Part shown: positions 26,977 through 34,589 of the stretch, piece after piece | Numbering within the stretch: position 1 is the first letter of the stretch | Layout of the letters: every line of letters begins with the position of its first letter | Assembly: GCF_900109545.1 (NCBI RefSeq) | Contig: NZ_FOAP01000005.1 | Coordinates: 372,001-436,000 of the forward strand | Reading direction: 5' to 3' | Length of the DNA stretch: 64,000 nucleotides | From: Stigmatella aurantiaca | GTDB lineage: Bacteria > Myxococcota > Myxococcia > Myxococcales > Myxococcaceae | The notes under the pieces: generated by a model | What the model was told of the DNA's origin: nothing | Seen by the model: the letters and a program-made list of their open reading frames with translations, nothing else | Database searches by the model: none | Translations under genes and position numbers: made by a program

Positions 26977-28326
26977 CTACTTCGCCTTCAGCTCCGCGAG
27001 CCGCTTCTCCAGCGCCTCGCGCTGGCGCGGGGAGACCTGGGCCTTGGGCAGGGCCTGGGCATAGGCCAGGGCCTCCTGGAGCGTCGCGACGGCGGCGTCC
27101 TTGCGGCCCTGGTCCATCTGGATGGAGGCGCGCTCGGAGAGCACGCGCAGCCGCCGGGCCCCCTGCACCTTCCGCAGCGCCCGGTCACTGGCGGCCAGCG
27201 CGTCATCGAGCCGGCCCAGCGTCCGGTAGAGGCTGGAGAGCCGCGCGGGCGGGTTGTAGTCGTTGGGCAGGTCCCGCTCGCTCTGCTCGATGGCGGGCAC
27301 CGCGCGCTGGGGCTCTCCGAGCGTCAGGGCCGCCAGCATGCGGTGCGAGTCGAAGACGGTGCGCGCCTCCGGGTTGGGGGCCTGGGCGGCCTCGGCCTCG
27401 AGGAAGCCGAGCCACTCGGCGGCGGTGGCCTTCATCCCCGCCTCGTCCTGGAGGGCCTTGCGCGCCTCCACCACCACCTCGTACAGCCCGGAGCGATCAT
27501 CCGGCGGCATCTCGATGGCGGGCGGGGCGAGCACCTCCTGGGCCCGGGCCTCCGCCGACCGCAGCAGCTCCCGGCGCGCGGGGCTCTCCGGGGGCAGCGC
27601 CAGCGCGCACCCCAGGCCCCACGTCGTCGCGTTCGCCAGCGACGCGGAGCGGGGCACCCGGGGCGACTCCTCCAGGAGCTTGCGCGCGCAGGCCTCGTGC
27701 TGCTTCGCGCCGTACTGGGCCGCCAGCAGCGACTCCAGCGTGCGGCCCCGGCGGGACCAGTCCGCGGGGGCCTCGGCCAGCGCCTGGGCGAAGGCCTCCG
27801 CAGCCTCGGCCGGCTTGCCCTCGCCATAGAGGGCATCGCCCCGAGCGAGCCGCGCCTCGGCGCCCTGGGCCCCGCCGCGCCAGGCCCGCTCTCCATCCTC
27901 GAAGAGCTTCTCCAGCTGGGCGACGGTGGCACTGCCAGAGAAGCGGACCAGGGCCTTCTCCTCGCGCGGATCGATGATGAAGAAGGTCGGCCAGAAGTCC
28001 ATCGGGTACTTCTCCTGGAAGCCCGCGGCCTGAGGCAGATCCGTGTTGAGCTCCAGCCAGACGAACCGCCCCGCGTGCCGCGCGAGCGCCTTGTCCGTGA
28101 AGACGTACTCCTTCATCGAGAGGCAGGTGTGGCACCAGGGGGCCCAGGTGTCCACGAAGAGGGGCAGGCCCCGGGCCTTGGCTTCCTCGAGGGCCCGGCC
28201 GTAGTCGTCCGCGATGAACGGCAGGGGCCCTTCCGTGGCCGGCGCCGGCGCATCGGGCGCTTGGGTCCGGGAGGTGGAGCACGCGAGGAGCCCCACCGCC
28301 AGCAGGCAGGCAACATGGATTCGCAT
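26977..28326 (-). CDS. Thioredoxin-fold lipoprotein with C-terminal TPR-like helices
   Basis: 449 residues. Lipobox LLAC (Cys16). Thioredoxin domain with the CxxC pair C65-C68 in WCHTC and WLELNTD..PTFFIIDP (~40-155). The remainder is helical and repetitive (EEAEAF, AEAPADWSRRGRTLESLLAA) and looks like tetratricopeptide-type helices. Anchored reductase or thiol-disulfide exchange protein, partner unknown. ATG at 28326 fits the signal peptide. Convergent with the phosphoesterase gene. Confidence 0.82.
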   Translation of the reverse strand: MRIHVACLLAVGLLACSTSRTQAPDAPAPATEGPLPFIADDYGRALEEAKARGLPLFVDTWAPWCHTCLSMKEYVFTDKALARHAGRFVWLELNTDLPQAAGFQEKYPMDFWPTFFIIDPREEKALVRFSGSATVAQLEKLFEDGERAWRGGAQGAEARLARGDALYGEGKPAEAAEAFAQALAEAPADWSRRGRTLESLLAAQYGAKQHEACARKLLEESPRVPRSASLANATTWGLGCALALPPESPARRELLRSAEARAQEVLAPPAIEMPPDDRSGLYEVVVEARKALQDEAGMKATAAEWLGFLEAEAAQAPNPEARTVFDSHRMLAALTLGEPQRAVPAIEQSERDLPNDYNPPARLSSLYRTLGRLDDALAASDRALRKVQGARRLRVLSERASIQMDQGRKDAAVATLQEALAYAQALPKAQVSPRQREALEKRLAELKAK

Positions 28327-28406
28327 GGAAGCCAACCCTAGCGCGGACACAGAAGAGAGGAAGGACTGGGCTCCGCCCGGGGCCCATGCTGTTGTCGGGC
28401 CGTCAC

Positions 28407-30170
28407 ATGACTTCCCTGACCGCGTTGCGCGCCGCCCTGGAGTCTTCCCTCAACGCCCTGCCCGCGCCCGAGCGCTTCCCCCGAAGCGAGGACGCGGACC
28501 GGGCCCGGCGCCTGTCCGAGCGGCTGCGCCGGGACTTGCTACCCCGGCTCGGCGGCGAGGCCCCGCTGCTGCTGGTGGCCATCGCCGGTCCCAACAACGT
28601 GGGCAAGTCCACCCTCTTCAACTCCCTCATCGGCGTGTCCCTGTCGCCCGCGCGGCCCGAAGGGGGGCTCACCAAGCAGTGCCTCGCCGCCGCGAACCCC
28701 AGCACGTGGACGGGCGAGCTGCGCGAGTTCCTGGTGCGCCGCTACGACATCCTCCCGGTGCCCCCCGGCACCGAGGCCCCGGTGGACCAGCCGGGGCCCG
28801 CGGGCCGGCTCTACCTCGTACTCGAGGCGGCGGTGCCCCCGGGGCTCCTGGTGATGGACACGCCCGACTTCGACAGCGTCTACCGCGACAACCGCGACCG
28901 CGCCGAGGCCCTGCTCGTCACCGTGGACGTGCTCCTCTTCGTGGTCAGCCGGCAGACGTACCAGAACGCGGCCCTGGTGGACTTCCTGCGGGCCGCGGTG
29001 GGCCGGGGCCGCCCCTACCTGCTCATCTACAACGAGGCCACCCGGGAAGAGGTGGCCCGCGGGCACCTGGACAAGCTCGCCGCGGACGTGGGCCAGCCCC
29101 CCCTGGCCCGCTACCTCGCGCCGCACCAGCCGGAGGTGGAGGCCGGGCAGCGCCCGCTCGCCACGCACCCGCTGGATGGCAGGCCCGCGCTCTCCGTGCT
29201 GCTGGGCCAGGCCGAGCATGCGCGGGAGCTCAAGTCCCGGGCCCTGGCCGCCTCCCTGGCGGATGCGCGCGCGGAGATGGACGCCCTGGGCCAGGCGGCG
29301 CGCGAGGCCTCTCACGAGCCGGAGCGGCTGCGCCAGCGGCTGCGCCACGAGCTGCTCGCGGTGGGCCGGAGCGCGGCGCTCAAGGGCGTGCCCGCCGACG
29401 TGCTCGTGGATGCCTTCCGCGATGAGCTGGACGCGCGCAGCACCTTCCACCGCTACGTGCGCCTGCCCTTCCGGGCGCTCGCCACCGCGCTGACGTTCGT
29501 CTCCCGGAAGGTGCGCCAGTCCTTCACCGGGCCCCAGCCGTCCGAGGCCCCCGTCTTCCAGGCTACCGACGAGACGCTCCGAGACGGCACGCGCCGGCTG
29601 GTGGAGGTGCTGGCCCCGGAGGTCGCCGCGTGGCGGGGAGACGAGGCGACGCGCGCGCGGCTCGCGGAAGCCTTCGGCGCGGCCACGCTGGCCCGGCTCG
29701 AGGAGCCCCTGGGCTTCGACGCCCTGCACGGCCATGCCGCGGATCGCGAGGGGCTCTACGCGTTCTGCCGGAGCCTCGTGGGGCAGGAGCTTCAGGGCGG
29801 CATGCGCGAGGAGCTGATGCAGGCGCTCACCACGCTCGTCTACTCCGTCCCCTCGGGCGCGGCGGCCGTCGCCACGGTGGCCACCGGCGGGGTGGGCCAC
29901 GATGCCATCATCTGGGCGGGCACCCTGCTGTCCACGCCGCTGCTGGAGCGCTTCGTGGATCTGCTCGGCGCCGATGTACGGGCGCGTGTCACCCAGAAAT
30001 GGGCGGACGCACACGGTGCGACGCTGGCTCACGCGCTGGAGGAACGCTTCTTCCCCGAGGTGTTGATACATCTGGACACCCAGGTGTCCCAGTGGCGCGG
30101 CACGGCCGGGGCCCTGGAAGACACGTCGCGAAAACTGGCGCAAGAATCGGCGTCCCCCCCATCCCCCTGA
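28407..30170 (+). CDS. Dynamin-like/YfjP-type GTPase
   Basis: 587 residues. G1 P-loop AGPNNVGKST near residue 60-69, G3 DTPDFDS, G4-like YNEAT (instead of NKxD). The C-terminal half is helical and carries SVPSGAAAVATVATGG, a hydrophobic segment for membrane association. The family includes membrane-shaping dynamins and YfjP. A related gene (50147-51850) occurs 20 kb on. An in-frame ATG at 28386 could extend it by seven residues. Divergent from the thioredoxin lipoprotein. Confidence 0.78.
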   Translation: MTSLTALRAALESSLNALPAPERFPRSEDADRARRLSERLRRDLLPRLGGEAPLLLVAIAGPNNVGKSTLFNSLIGVSLSPARPEGGLTKQCLAAANPSTWTGELREFLVRRYDILPVPPGTEAPVDQPGPAGRLYLVLEAAVPPGLLVMDTPDFDSVYRDNRDRAEALLVTVDVLLFVVSRQTYQNAALVDFLRAAVGRGRPYLLIYNEATREEVARGHLDKLAADVGQPPLARYLAPHQPEVEAGQRPLATHPLDGRPALSVLLGQAEHARELKSRALAASLADARAEMDALGQAAREASHEPERLRQRLRHELLAVGRSAALKGVPADVLVDAFRDELDARSTFHRYVRLPFRALATALTFVSRKVRQSFTGPQPSEAPVFQATDETLRDGTRRLVEVLAPEVAAWRGDEATRARLAEAFGAATLARLEEPLGFDALHGHAADREGLYAFCRSLVGQELQGGMREELMQALTTLVYSVPSGAAAVATVATGGVGHDAIIWAGTLLSTPLLERFVDLLGADVRARVTQKWADAHGATLAHALEERFFPEVLIHLDTQVSQWRGTAGALEDTSRKLAQESASPPSP

Positions 30171-30227
30171 CGACGGAAATCTGATAGGCTGTCGCCGCTT
30201 CCAGCACCGCGGCGCCCTCGGGGTGGG

Positions 30228-30266
30228 GACCTGGTAGGGAGACTCGACGGGTCATGACCTGGTCGG
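30228..30266. promoter_or_regulatory. Two operator-like direct repeats upstream of first XRE gene
   Basis: GACCTGGTAGG (30228-30238) and GACCTGGTCGG (30256-30266) lie 28 bases apart, upstream of the promoter of the first XRE gene. They share the ACCTGG core with dyads upstream of the second XRE gene. Candidate binding sites for one of the three HTH proteins; this is inference from repetition. Confidence 0.45.
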
Positions 30267-30295
30267 TCACTACCGCATGACTACCCCGCGTGTCC

Positions 30296-30324
30296 TTGGA
30301 GGACAACTTTCCGAGTCCTATGTA
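30296..30324 (+). promoter_or_regulatory. Candidate sigma-70-type promoter of first XRE gene
   Basis: TTGGAG, 17 bases, TATGTA. The surrounding block aligns with the one before the second XRE gene (31075-31104), where the hexamers read TTGTGG and TATCTA. Conservation between the two copies is the reason for the call. Confidence 0.45.
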
Positions 30325-30354
30325 TCCCCCCGACTTTACGAGGCGGGGCATGGG

Positions 30355-30819
30355 ATGGGAATGGATAAGAAGCCGGCGAAAAACCCCAAGAAATTGTTGG
30401 GGCCCAACATCCGTGAAGCCCGGACCCGGCTCAACATTTCTCAGGCCCGTCTCGCAGAAATGCTCGAAATGTCGACCGAAGTTTTAGGCCGCATGGAGCG
30501 CAAGGAAGTCCTCCCTCGGCTGGAACGCTTCGTCCTTCTGTGTGAAATCCTCGGGACGACTCCGAACCAGATGCTCGGCTTCGCCATGGGCCTGGGCAGC
30601 CCGCAGGGGCCGCGGATGTCCCCCGCGTACGACGAGATGATGACGCTGATGCGCCACTTCGTCATCGAGATGGAGTCGCAGCTGGCCGAGGACGAGCGCA
30701 AGGAGCTGATGCAGATCTTCGCCCACCTGCAGCGGCTCATCACCCTCATCAAGAAGCGGAAGGCGGAGGCGGCGAAGTCGCGCCGGGCCCTCGCCAAGCG
30801 GGGCAGCCCCGCCGGCTGA
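30355..30819 (+). CDS. XRE-family regulator, copy 1
   Basis: 154 residues. Helix-turn-helix at residues ~17-70: LGPNIREARTRLNISQARLA then STEVLGRMERKEVLPRLERF. The C-terminal half is acidic-basic helical (MRHFVIEMESQLAEDERKEL). It is related to the two following genes by the shared pattern LGxNIRxARxRLxxxQ..EVxGRMER. The GAGGCGGGG stretch before the ATG at 30355 is a good ribosome site; an ATG at 30361 is the alternative. Probably a DNA-binding regulator of itself or of traAB. Confidence 0.83.
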   Translation: MGMDKKPAKNPKKLLGPNIREARTRLNISQARLAEMLEMSTEVLGRMERKEVLPRLERFVLLCEILGTTPNQMLGFAMGLGSPQGPRMSPAYDEMMTLMRHFVIEMESQLAEDERKELMQIFAHLQRLITLIKKRKAEAAKSRRALAKRGSPAG

Positions 30820-30995
30820 GTCCCACCGGCACGCCCGTTTTCCGGTCCAGGTCGCAGGACGCGAGGCGGACTCGCGGTTCTCCCAGGGCCCCCCTCTCTT
30901 TCCCCCGCTTGCGCGGCACCGGCCCTCGCCCCAGGGATGATCTCTCGTGCGCCCGGGGCTCCAGAGGCCGGGGAATGGCCCCCGTCCCATTCTTC

Positions 30996-31008
30996 CCTAC
31001 CAGGTAGG
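30996..31008. promoter_or_regulatory. Perfect odd-centred palindrome upstream of XRE gene 2
   Basis: CCTACCAGGTAGG: six-base arms around a central A. Core shared with the other ACCTG/CAGGT elements of this locus. Confidence 0.5.
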
Positions 31009-31022
31009 AAAGTGCGAAGGAA

Positions 31023-31042
31023 CCAGGTGAGTTATAACCTGG
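31023..31042. promoter_or_regulatory. Inverted repeat upstream of XRE gene 2
   Basis: CCAGGT-GAGTTATA-ACCTGG, 6-base perfect arms, centred about 30 bases downstream of the first palindrome and 33 bases upstream of the -35-like TTGTGG. The position is that of an activator or upstream operator. Confidence 0.5.
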
Positions 31043-31074
31043 GCGGTCTCGCTGCATACCTACCCCGAGTGTCC

Positions 31075-31104
31075 TTGTGGACCCAACGTTTTAAGTCTTA
31101 TCTA
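31075..31104 (+). promoter_or_regulatory. Candidate sigma-70-type promoter of second XRE gene
   Basis: TTGTGG, 18 bases, TATCTA. Aligned block CTACCCCGnGTGTCCTTG precedes both this promoter and the first XRE promoter, implying duplication of the whole regulatory region. Confidence 0.45.
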
Positions 31105-31134
31105 CGTTTCCAACTTTTTGAGGTGGGCGGCAGC

Positions 31135-31602
31135 ATGGACACCAGTGATGAAGAGCGTGAGCGCAAGCGTGTGGAGGCGCTCAGGAAGAACCTCGGAGCG
31201 AACACACGCCGGGCGCGCGAGCGCCTCGGCATCACGCAGGAGCAGATGGCCGAGATGCTGGGCATCTCCCCGGAGGTGTACGGCCGCATGGAGCGGGGGC
31301 TCATCTTCCCGCGCGTGGAGCGGCTGGCGGTCATCTGCGAGAAGCTGGGGGAGTCCTCGGACCGGCTCCTGGGGCTGGCCAACTCCCAGGAGCCCCTGCC
31401 AGCCACCGGGACACCGGGGTACGACGAGCTCCTGCCCATCCTCCACCGCCTCATGCCCGTGATGCCGAAGCTGACGCAGTTGCAGCGCGTCGCGGTCCGG
31501 CGCCACATCGCGGACTTCCAGCGCCTGCTGAGCACCTTCCTGGAAACCGAACCGTCCGAGAAGCGCCGCAAACGGCGCGCCTCCGACGCGCCCGCCGGGT
31601 AA
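31135..31602 (+). CDS. XRE-family regulator, copy 2
   Basis: 155 residues. HTH at ~18-75: LGANTRRARERLGITQEQMA then SPEVYGRMERGLIFPRVERL. The tail (residues ~95-155) is helical and basic, ending in Lys/Arg-rich KRRKRRASD. The same family as copies 1 and 3 (shared RARxRLG-TQEQMAEM, EVYGRMERG). ATG at 31135 is preceded by GAGGTGGGCGG; longer readings run through the promoter. Regulated by its own cluster of dyads if the inference is right. Confidence 0.83.
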   Translation: MDTSDEERERKRVEALRKNLGANTRRARERLGITQEQMAEMLGISPEVYGRMERGLIFPRVERLAVICEKLGESSDRLLGLANSQEPLPATGTPGYDELLPILHRLMPVMPKLTQLQRVAVRRHIADFQRLLSTFLETEPSEKRRKRRASDAPAG

Positions 31603-31747
31603 CCCCACCGCGCTTTGCCCTGCCCTGCTCCGGAGCCCCCATGCCCCGGAAACCGCTCTGGCATCCTACCTGTCACGTCACGGTTTCACCTGCCAACCCT
31701 GCGCAGCCTGTGAACCCAACCTGTGGCGTTGTATCTGAACGAGCCAA

Positions 31748-31761
31748 CCCACCATGGTGGG
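31748..31761. promoter_or_regulatory. Perfect 14-base palindrome before XRE gene 3
   Basis: CCCACCATGGTGGG, self-complementary over its full length, 21 bases before the start codon. A half-site CAGGTAGG follows at 31768-31775, next to the ribosome site, matching the right half of the palindrome upstream of gene 2. Confidence 0.45.
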
Positions 31762-31782
31762 TATGAACAGGTAGGGAGGAGC

Positions 31783-32289
31783 ATGGACGGCCTCGACAGA
31801 AGGACGCTGGGCAGGAACATCCGCCAGGCCCGTCACCGGCTGGGTCTCACGCAGGAACAGATCGCCGAGCGGATCAACATGACGCCCGAGGTGTACGGGC
31901 GCATGGAGCGCGGCAACCTGGTGCCGCGGCTCGAACGCTTCGTGCTCCTCTGCCGGGTGCTGGGCGAGACGCCGGACCGGCTCATCTCCCGCCATGCGCC
32001 CGCGGAGGACGGGGCAGAGGACGGCGAGGCGCCGGACCCGGCGGATGTCCCGGTCGATGACCTCCAGCACCGGCTGGGCACCAACATGCGCGAGGCCCGG
32101 AAGCGCCTGGGGCTGACGCAGGTGGAGATGGCGGAGCGGCTGCACCTGCCCGTGGACCTGTACGGCCGCATGGAGCGAGGGGAGACGCTGCCCCGGTTGG
32201 ACAGCTTCGTCGCCATCTGCCAGGTCCTCGGCGAGATGTCCGACCAGCTGCTCGGCCTGTCGCCTCCTCCGGCCGGGAAAGCCCGCTGA
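31783..32289 (+). CDS. XRE-family regulator with two tandem HTH domains, copy 3
   Basis: 168 residues with two complete Cro/CI-type HTH domains: ~8-66 (LGRNIRQARHRLGLTQEQIA, TPEVYGRMERGNLVPRLERF) and ~97-155 (LGTNMREARKRLGLTQVEMA, PVDLYGRMERGETLPRLDSF), joined by an acidic linker. The two domains resemble each other and the single domains of copies 1 and 2, so copy 3 looks like a duplicated or fused form. The ATG at 31783 has GGGAGGAGC before it. The next gene downstream is traA. Confidence 0.85.
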   Translation: MDGLDRRTLGRNIRQARHRLGLTQEQIAERINMTPEVYGRMERGNLVPRLERFVLLCRVLGETPDRLISRHAPAEDGAEDGEAPDPADVPVDDLQHRLGTNMREARKRLGLTQVEMAERLHLPVDLYGRMERGETLPRLDSFVAICQVLGEMSDQLLGLSPPPAGKAR

Positions 32290-32326
32290 CGGCCCCCGTC
32301 GCCCTGGGGACTTCCTGCTTTCCCGT

Positions 32327-32359
32327 ACCTGACAGGTTGTCCTACTTGGGGGTGACCTG
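32327..32359. promoter_or_regulatory. ACCTG-type operator motifs upstream of traA
   Basis: ACCTGACAGGT (32327-32337) is a perfect odd-centred palindrome with the same half-site as the XRE-gene operators; a further ACCTG (32355-32359) follows. They lie 77-109 bases before the proposed traA start. Basis for proposing that the XRE proteins regulate traAB. Confidence 0.45.
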
Positions 32360-32435
32360 TGGGTGTGGACGGAGGCCTGTTTCGGAACGATTGGGCATTT
32401 GCGCCGCCGTCCCAGTTGGGGGAGGATGTAACCCC

Positions 32436-34589
32436 TTGTTCTCGCTACCTTTTCAGATTCGAAGCGCCTCTGCGGCGCTGACCTTGGTCTTCGTGTGCCT
32501 CGCGGGGCCCGCGTGGGCGGCGAAGTTGCCGGATGTCATCGTGTTTGGAGACCCGGTGGCCCCCTCTCCCGACCTGCCAGGTACGGGGCTGTGCGTCGCA
32601 TCGAGCGTCTCGGATAATCCCGCCGCCGACTTCCCTCAGAGCACGTCGGGTTACATCGGCGGAATGAATGATTTCATGGAGCGGACGGCGGCCAGCCGGA
32701 CCACCTATGTGCTCCAGACGCCATTCGATCTGTCGAACAACAACACGGGCGGAACCCTCGCCAGCCGCGGCGACTTCTTTGCCGGAACGAGTTACGGAAC
32801 AAGCTTTTTTATCAATGACCCGTTCACTTCCTTCGGAACGCGCTTTCGAGGCTATTTGAACGTCACGCCAGCCATGGCTTCGAAAACACTGCATTTCGGT
32901 TTCTACACCGATGATGCCATGAGCTTCGTCATTTTTGACCGGAACAACGTGCAGTATCAGGTCATTAATCGGCCTCCTCAGCTGGGGGCTCCAACATGGC
33001 GCACGACCAACAGCGTCACGTTCCTAAAGACAGGTCTTTACCCCGTCGAAATCCTTTACTCGGAGGTGACTGATCACGCTGCGTTGGAAATGTCCATTTT
33101 GGATGGTCCATTCAGCGACTTCGAGCGAACGGCGAACCAAACCCCGATCGTCAATCTGAATACCTCTGGCTTCGACCTTGCCCTTCCTGGGCAGTTTTTC
33201 CAGACAGAGACCGGGCGTCCCTCGTTTGCGAATCCCGTGCAGTGCACGCAGTGCCTCCGGGCCAACGCCAATGCCCCTGGCAACGGCGGTTGCGGCATCG
33301 ATTCCGGCTACTACTGCAATGGCGCCGCCCTGTGCGCCCCTTGCGACACCGCCCGCGTCTGCGGCCCTTCCTGCTCACGTTGCGGCCCGAGCACGCCCTA
33401 CTGCATCAACGTCTCGGGCACCTTCACGTGCGTCGAGTGCAGCGAAAACAAAGATTGTCCCAACAATGGCCGCTGCGACCCCGCCACCAACACCTGCAGG
33501 GGTTGCCTCAACGACTCCGATTGCCCCACCGGCCAGTGCACCAACAACGCCTGCACCGGCTGCAATGACGACACCGACTGTCTCTCCGGCCAGGTCTGCG
33601 ACATCCCCAACTTCACCTGTGTGGAGTGCAACCGGGACGAAGACTGCCCTCCCGATGAGGTCTGCGCCCCCGACCTCAAGCAGTGCCGCGAGTGCAGCCA
33701 GGACTCCGACTGCGAGCGCGGCAAGACGTGCTCGGACAACCAGTGCATCACCTGTGCCTCCAACGACAGCTGCGCGGGCAGTTCCTGCAACTGCTGCCCC
33801 AGCGGCACCCAGTGCGCCGCCCCCACCCCGGGCACCCTGCCGTCCTGCGTCGAGTGCACCAACGACTCCCAGTGCGCTGACGGCAAGACGTGTGACATCG
33901 CCAACGGCCGCTGCGTGGACGCCATCCCCGAGTGCAACACCTCCGACCGCTGCGGCGCCGAGTGTGTGAAGTGCCCCACCGACCGGCCCCTCTGCCTCGA
34001 TGGCCAGGTCTGCGTGCAGTGCCGCAATGACCTCGAGTGCGGCACCGGCCAGTTCTGCATCAGCGGCGAGTGCGCCTCCTGCATCACCGACCGGCACTGC
34101 GGCGCCCGCTGCAGCGCCTGCCCCGGAGAGGCCCCCTTCTGCCTCTCCGACGGCACCTCCGCTGGCAGCTCCTGCGTCGCCTGCCGGAGCGATGCCGATT
34201 GCGGCAGTGGCCAGTGTGACACCACCACCCACACCTGCGCGCCCACCAACGGCTGCGAGGTGAGCTGCGCCGAGGGCACCGTCTGCAACGGCTCCGCCTG
34301 CGTGCAGTGCTTCGCCGACGCGCACTGCCCCTGCGGCGGCTCGTGCGATGTGGCCCAGGGCACCTGCAACAGCTCCTGCGAGGAGAGCGGCGACTGCCTC
34401 GGCGTCCAGCACTGCTCCGTGGCCACCCAGGTGTGTGAGCGCGGCCGGCGCATGCCCGGCACCGAGCCCCAGGGCGGCTCCTTCTGCTGTCAGACGGCCA
34501 CGGCCGATCTTCCGTCCACCGGCGGCGGCGCCTTCGTGGCCATGCTCCTGGTGGGCCTCCTGTTCCTCTTCTCCCAACGCCGCGTATGA
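32436..34589 (+). CDS. traA: TraA, polymorphic outer-membrane-exchange receptor
   Basis: 717 residues from a TTG at 32436. TraA is the cell-surface kin-recognition receptor that, with TraB, lets myxobacteria fuse and exchange outer membrane contents. A signal peptide (LTLVFVCLAGPAWA) is followed by a PA14-like domain (~30-250: FFINDPFTSFGTRFRGYLNV, LHFGFYTDDAMS, LYPVEILYSE), then about ten Cys-rich modules (~270-680, pattern CxxDxDCxxGxxCxxxxxxC) and a C-terminal segment with a hydrophobic helix and QRRV end, like a MYXO-CTERM sorting tag. GGGGGAGG precedes the TTG; a TTG at 32337 is an alternative. traB overlaps by 4 bases. Confidence 0.9.
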   Translation: MFSLPFQIRSASAALTLVFVCLAGPAWAAKLPDVIVFGDPVAPSPDLPGTGLCVASSVSDNPAADFPQSTSGYIGGMNDFMERTAASRTTYVLQTPFDLSNNNTGGTLASRGDFFAGTSYGTSFFINDPFTSFGTRFRGYLNVTPAMASKTLHFGFYTDDAMSFVIFDRNNVQYQVINRPPQLGAPTWRTTNSVTFLKTGLYPVEILYSEVTDHAALEMSILDGPFSDFERTANQTPIVNLNTSGFDLALPGQFFQTETGRPSFANPVQCTQCLRANANAPGNGGCGIDSGYYCNGAALCAPCDTARVCGPSCSRCGPSTPYCINVSGTFTCVECSENKDCPNNGRCDPATNTCRGCLNDSDCPTGQCTNNACTGCNDDTDCLSGQVCDIPNFTCVECNRDEDCPPDEVCAPDLKQCRECSQDSDCERGKTCSDNQCITCASNDSCAGSSCNCCPSGTQCAAPTPGTLPSCVECTNDSQCADGKTCDIANGRCVDAIPECNTSDRCGAECVKCPTDRPLCLDGQVCVQCRNDLECGTGQFCISGECASCITDRHCGARCSACPGEAPFCLSDGTSAGSSCVACRSDADCGSGQCDTTTHTCAPTNGCEVSCAEGTVCNGSACVQCFADAHCPCGGSCDVAQGTCNSSCEESGDCLGVQHCSVATQVCERGRRMPGTEPQGGSFCCQTATADLPSTGGGAFVAMLLVGLLFLFSQRRV
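33235..34470 (+). repeat. Cys-rich tandem repeat region of traA
   Basis: Roughly ten to twelve degenerate modules of about 35-45 codons with a six-Cys pattern (for example CVECNRDEDCPPDEVC, CRECSQDSDCERGKTC, CVQCRNDLECGTGQFC). DNA copies differ, so it is an old, diversified array. In TraA this stalk is thought to hold the PA14 recognition domain away from the membrane. Confidence 0.8.

Larger units (their letters stand above)
30820..31134. other. Intergenic region carrying the regulated promoter of XRE gene 2
   Basis: 315 bases with no recognised gene. It includes the CCTACCAGGTAGG and CCAGGT-N8-ACCTGG dyads (30996-31042) and the promoter 31075-31104, listed separately. The first part (30820-30950) is GC-rich and featureless to my eye. 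Confidence 0.6.

Noticed and set aside
30355..32289. Toxin-antitoxin cassettes because of small HTH genes
   Set aside because: No partner toxin gene adjoins any of the three XRE genes; they are spaced by promoter regions.
33235..34470. CRISPR-like or satellite repeats
   Set aside because: The periodicity reflects Cys-rich protein modules in frame; DNA copies are diverged and no constant spacer-repeat pattern exists.
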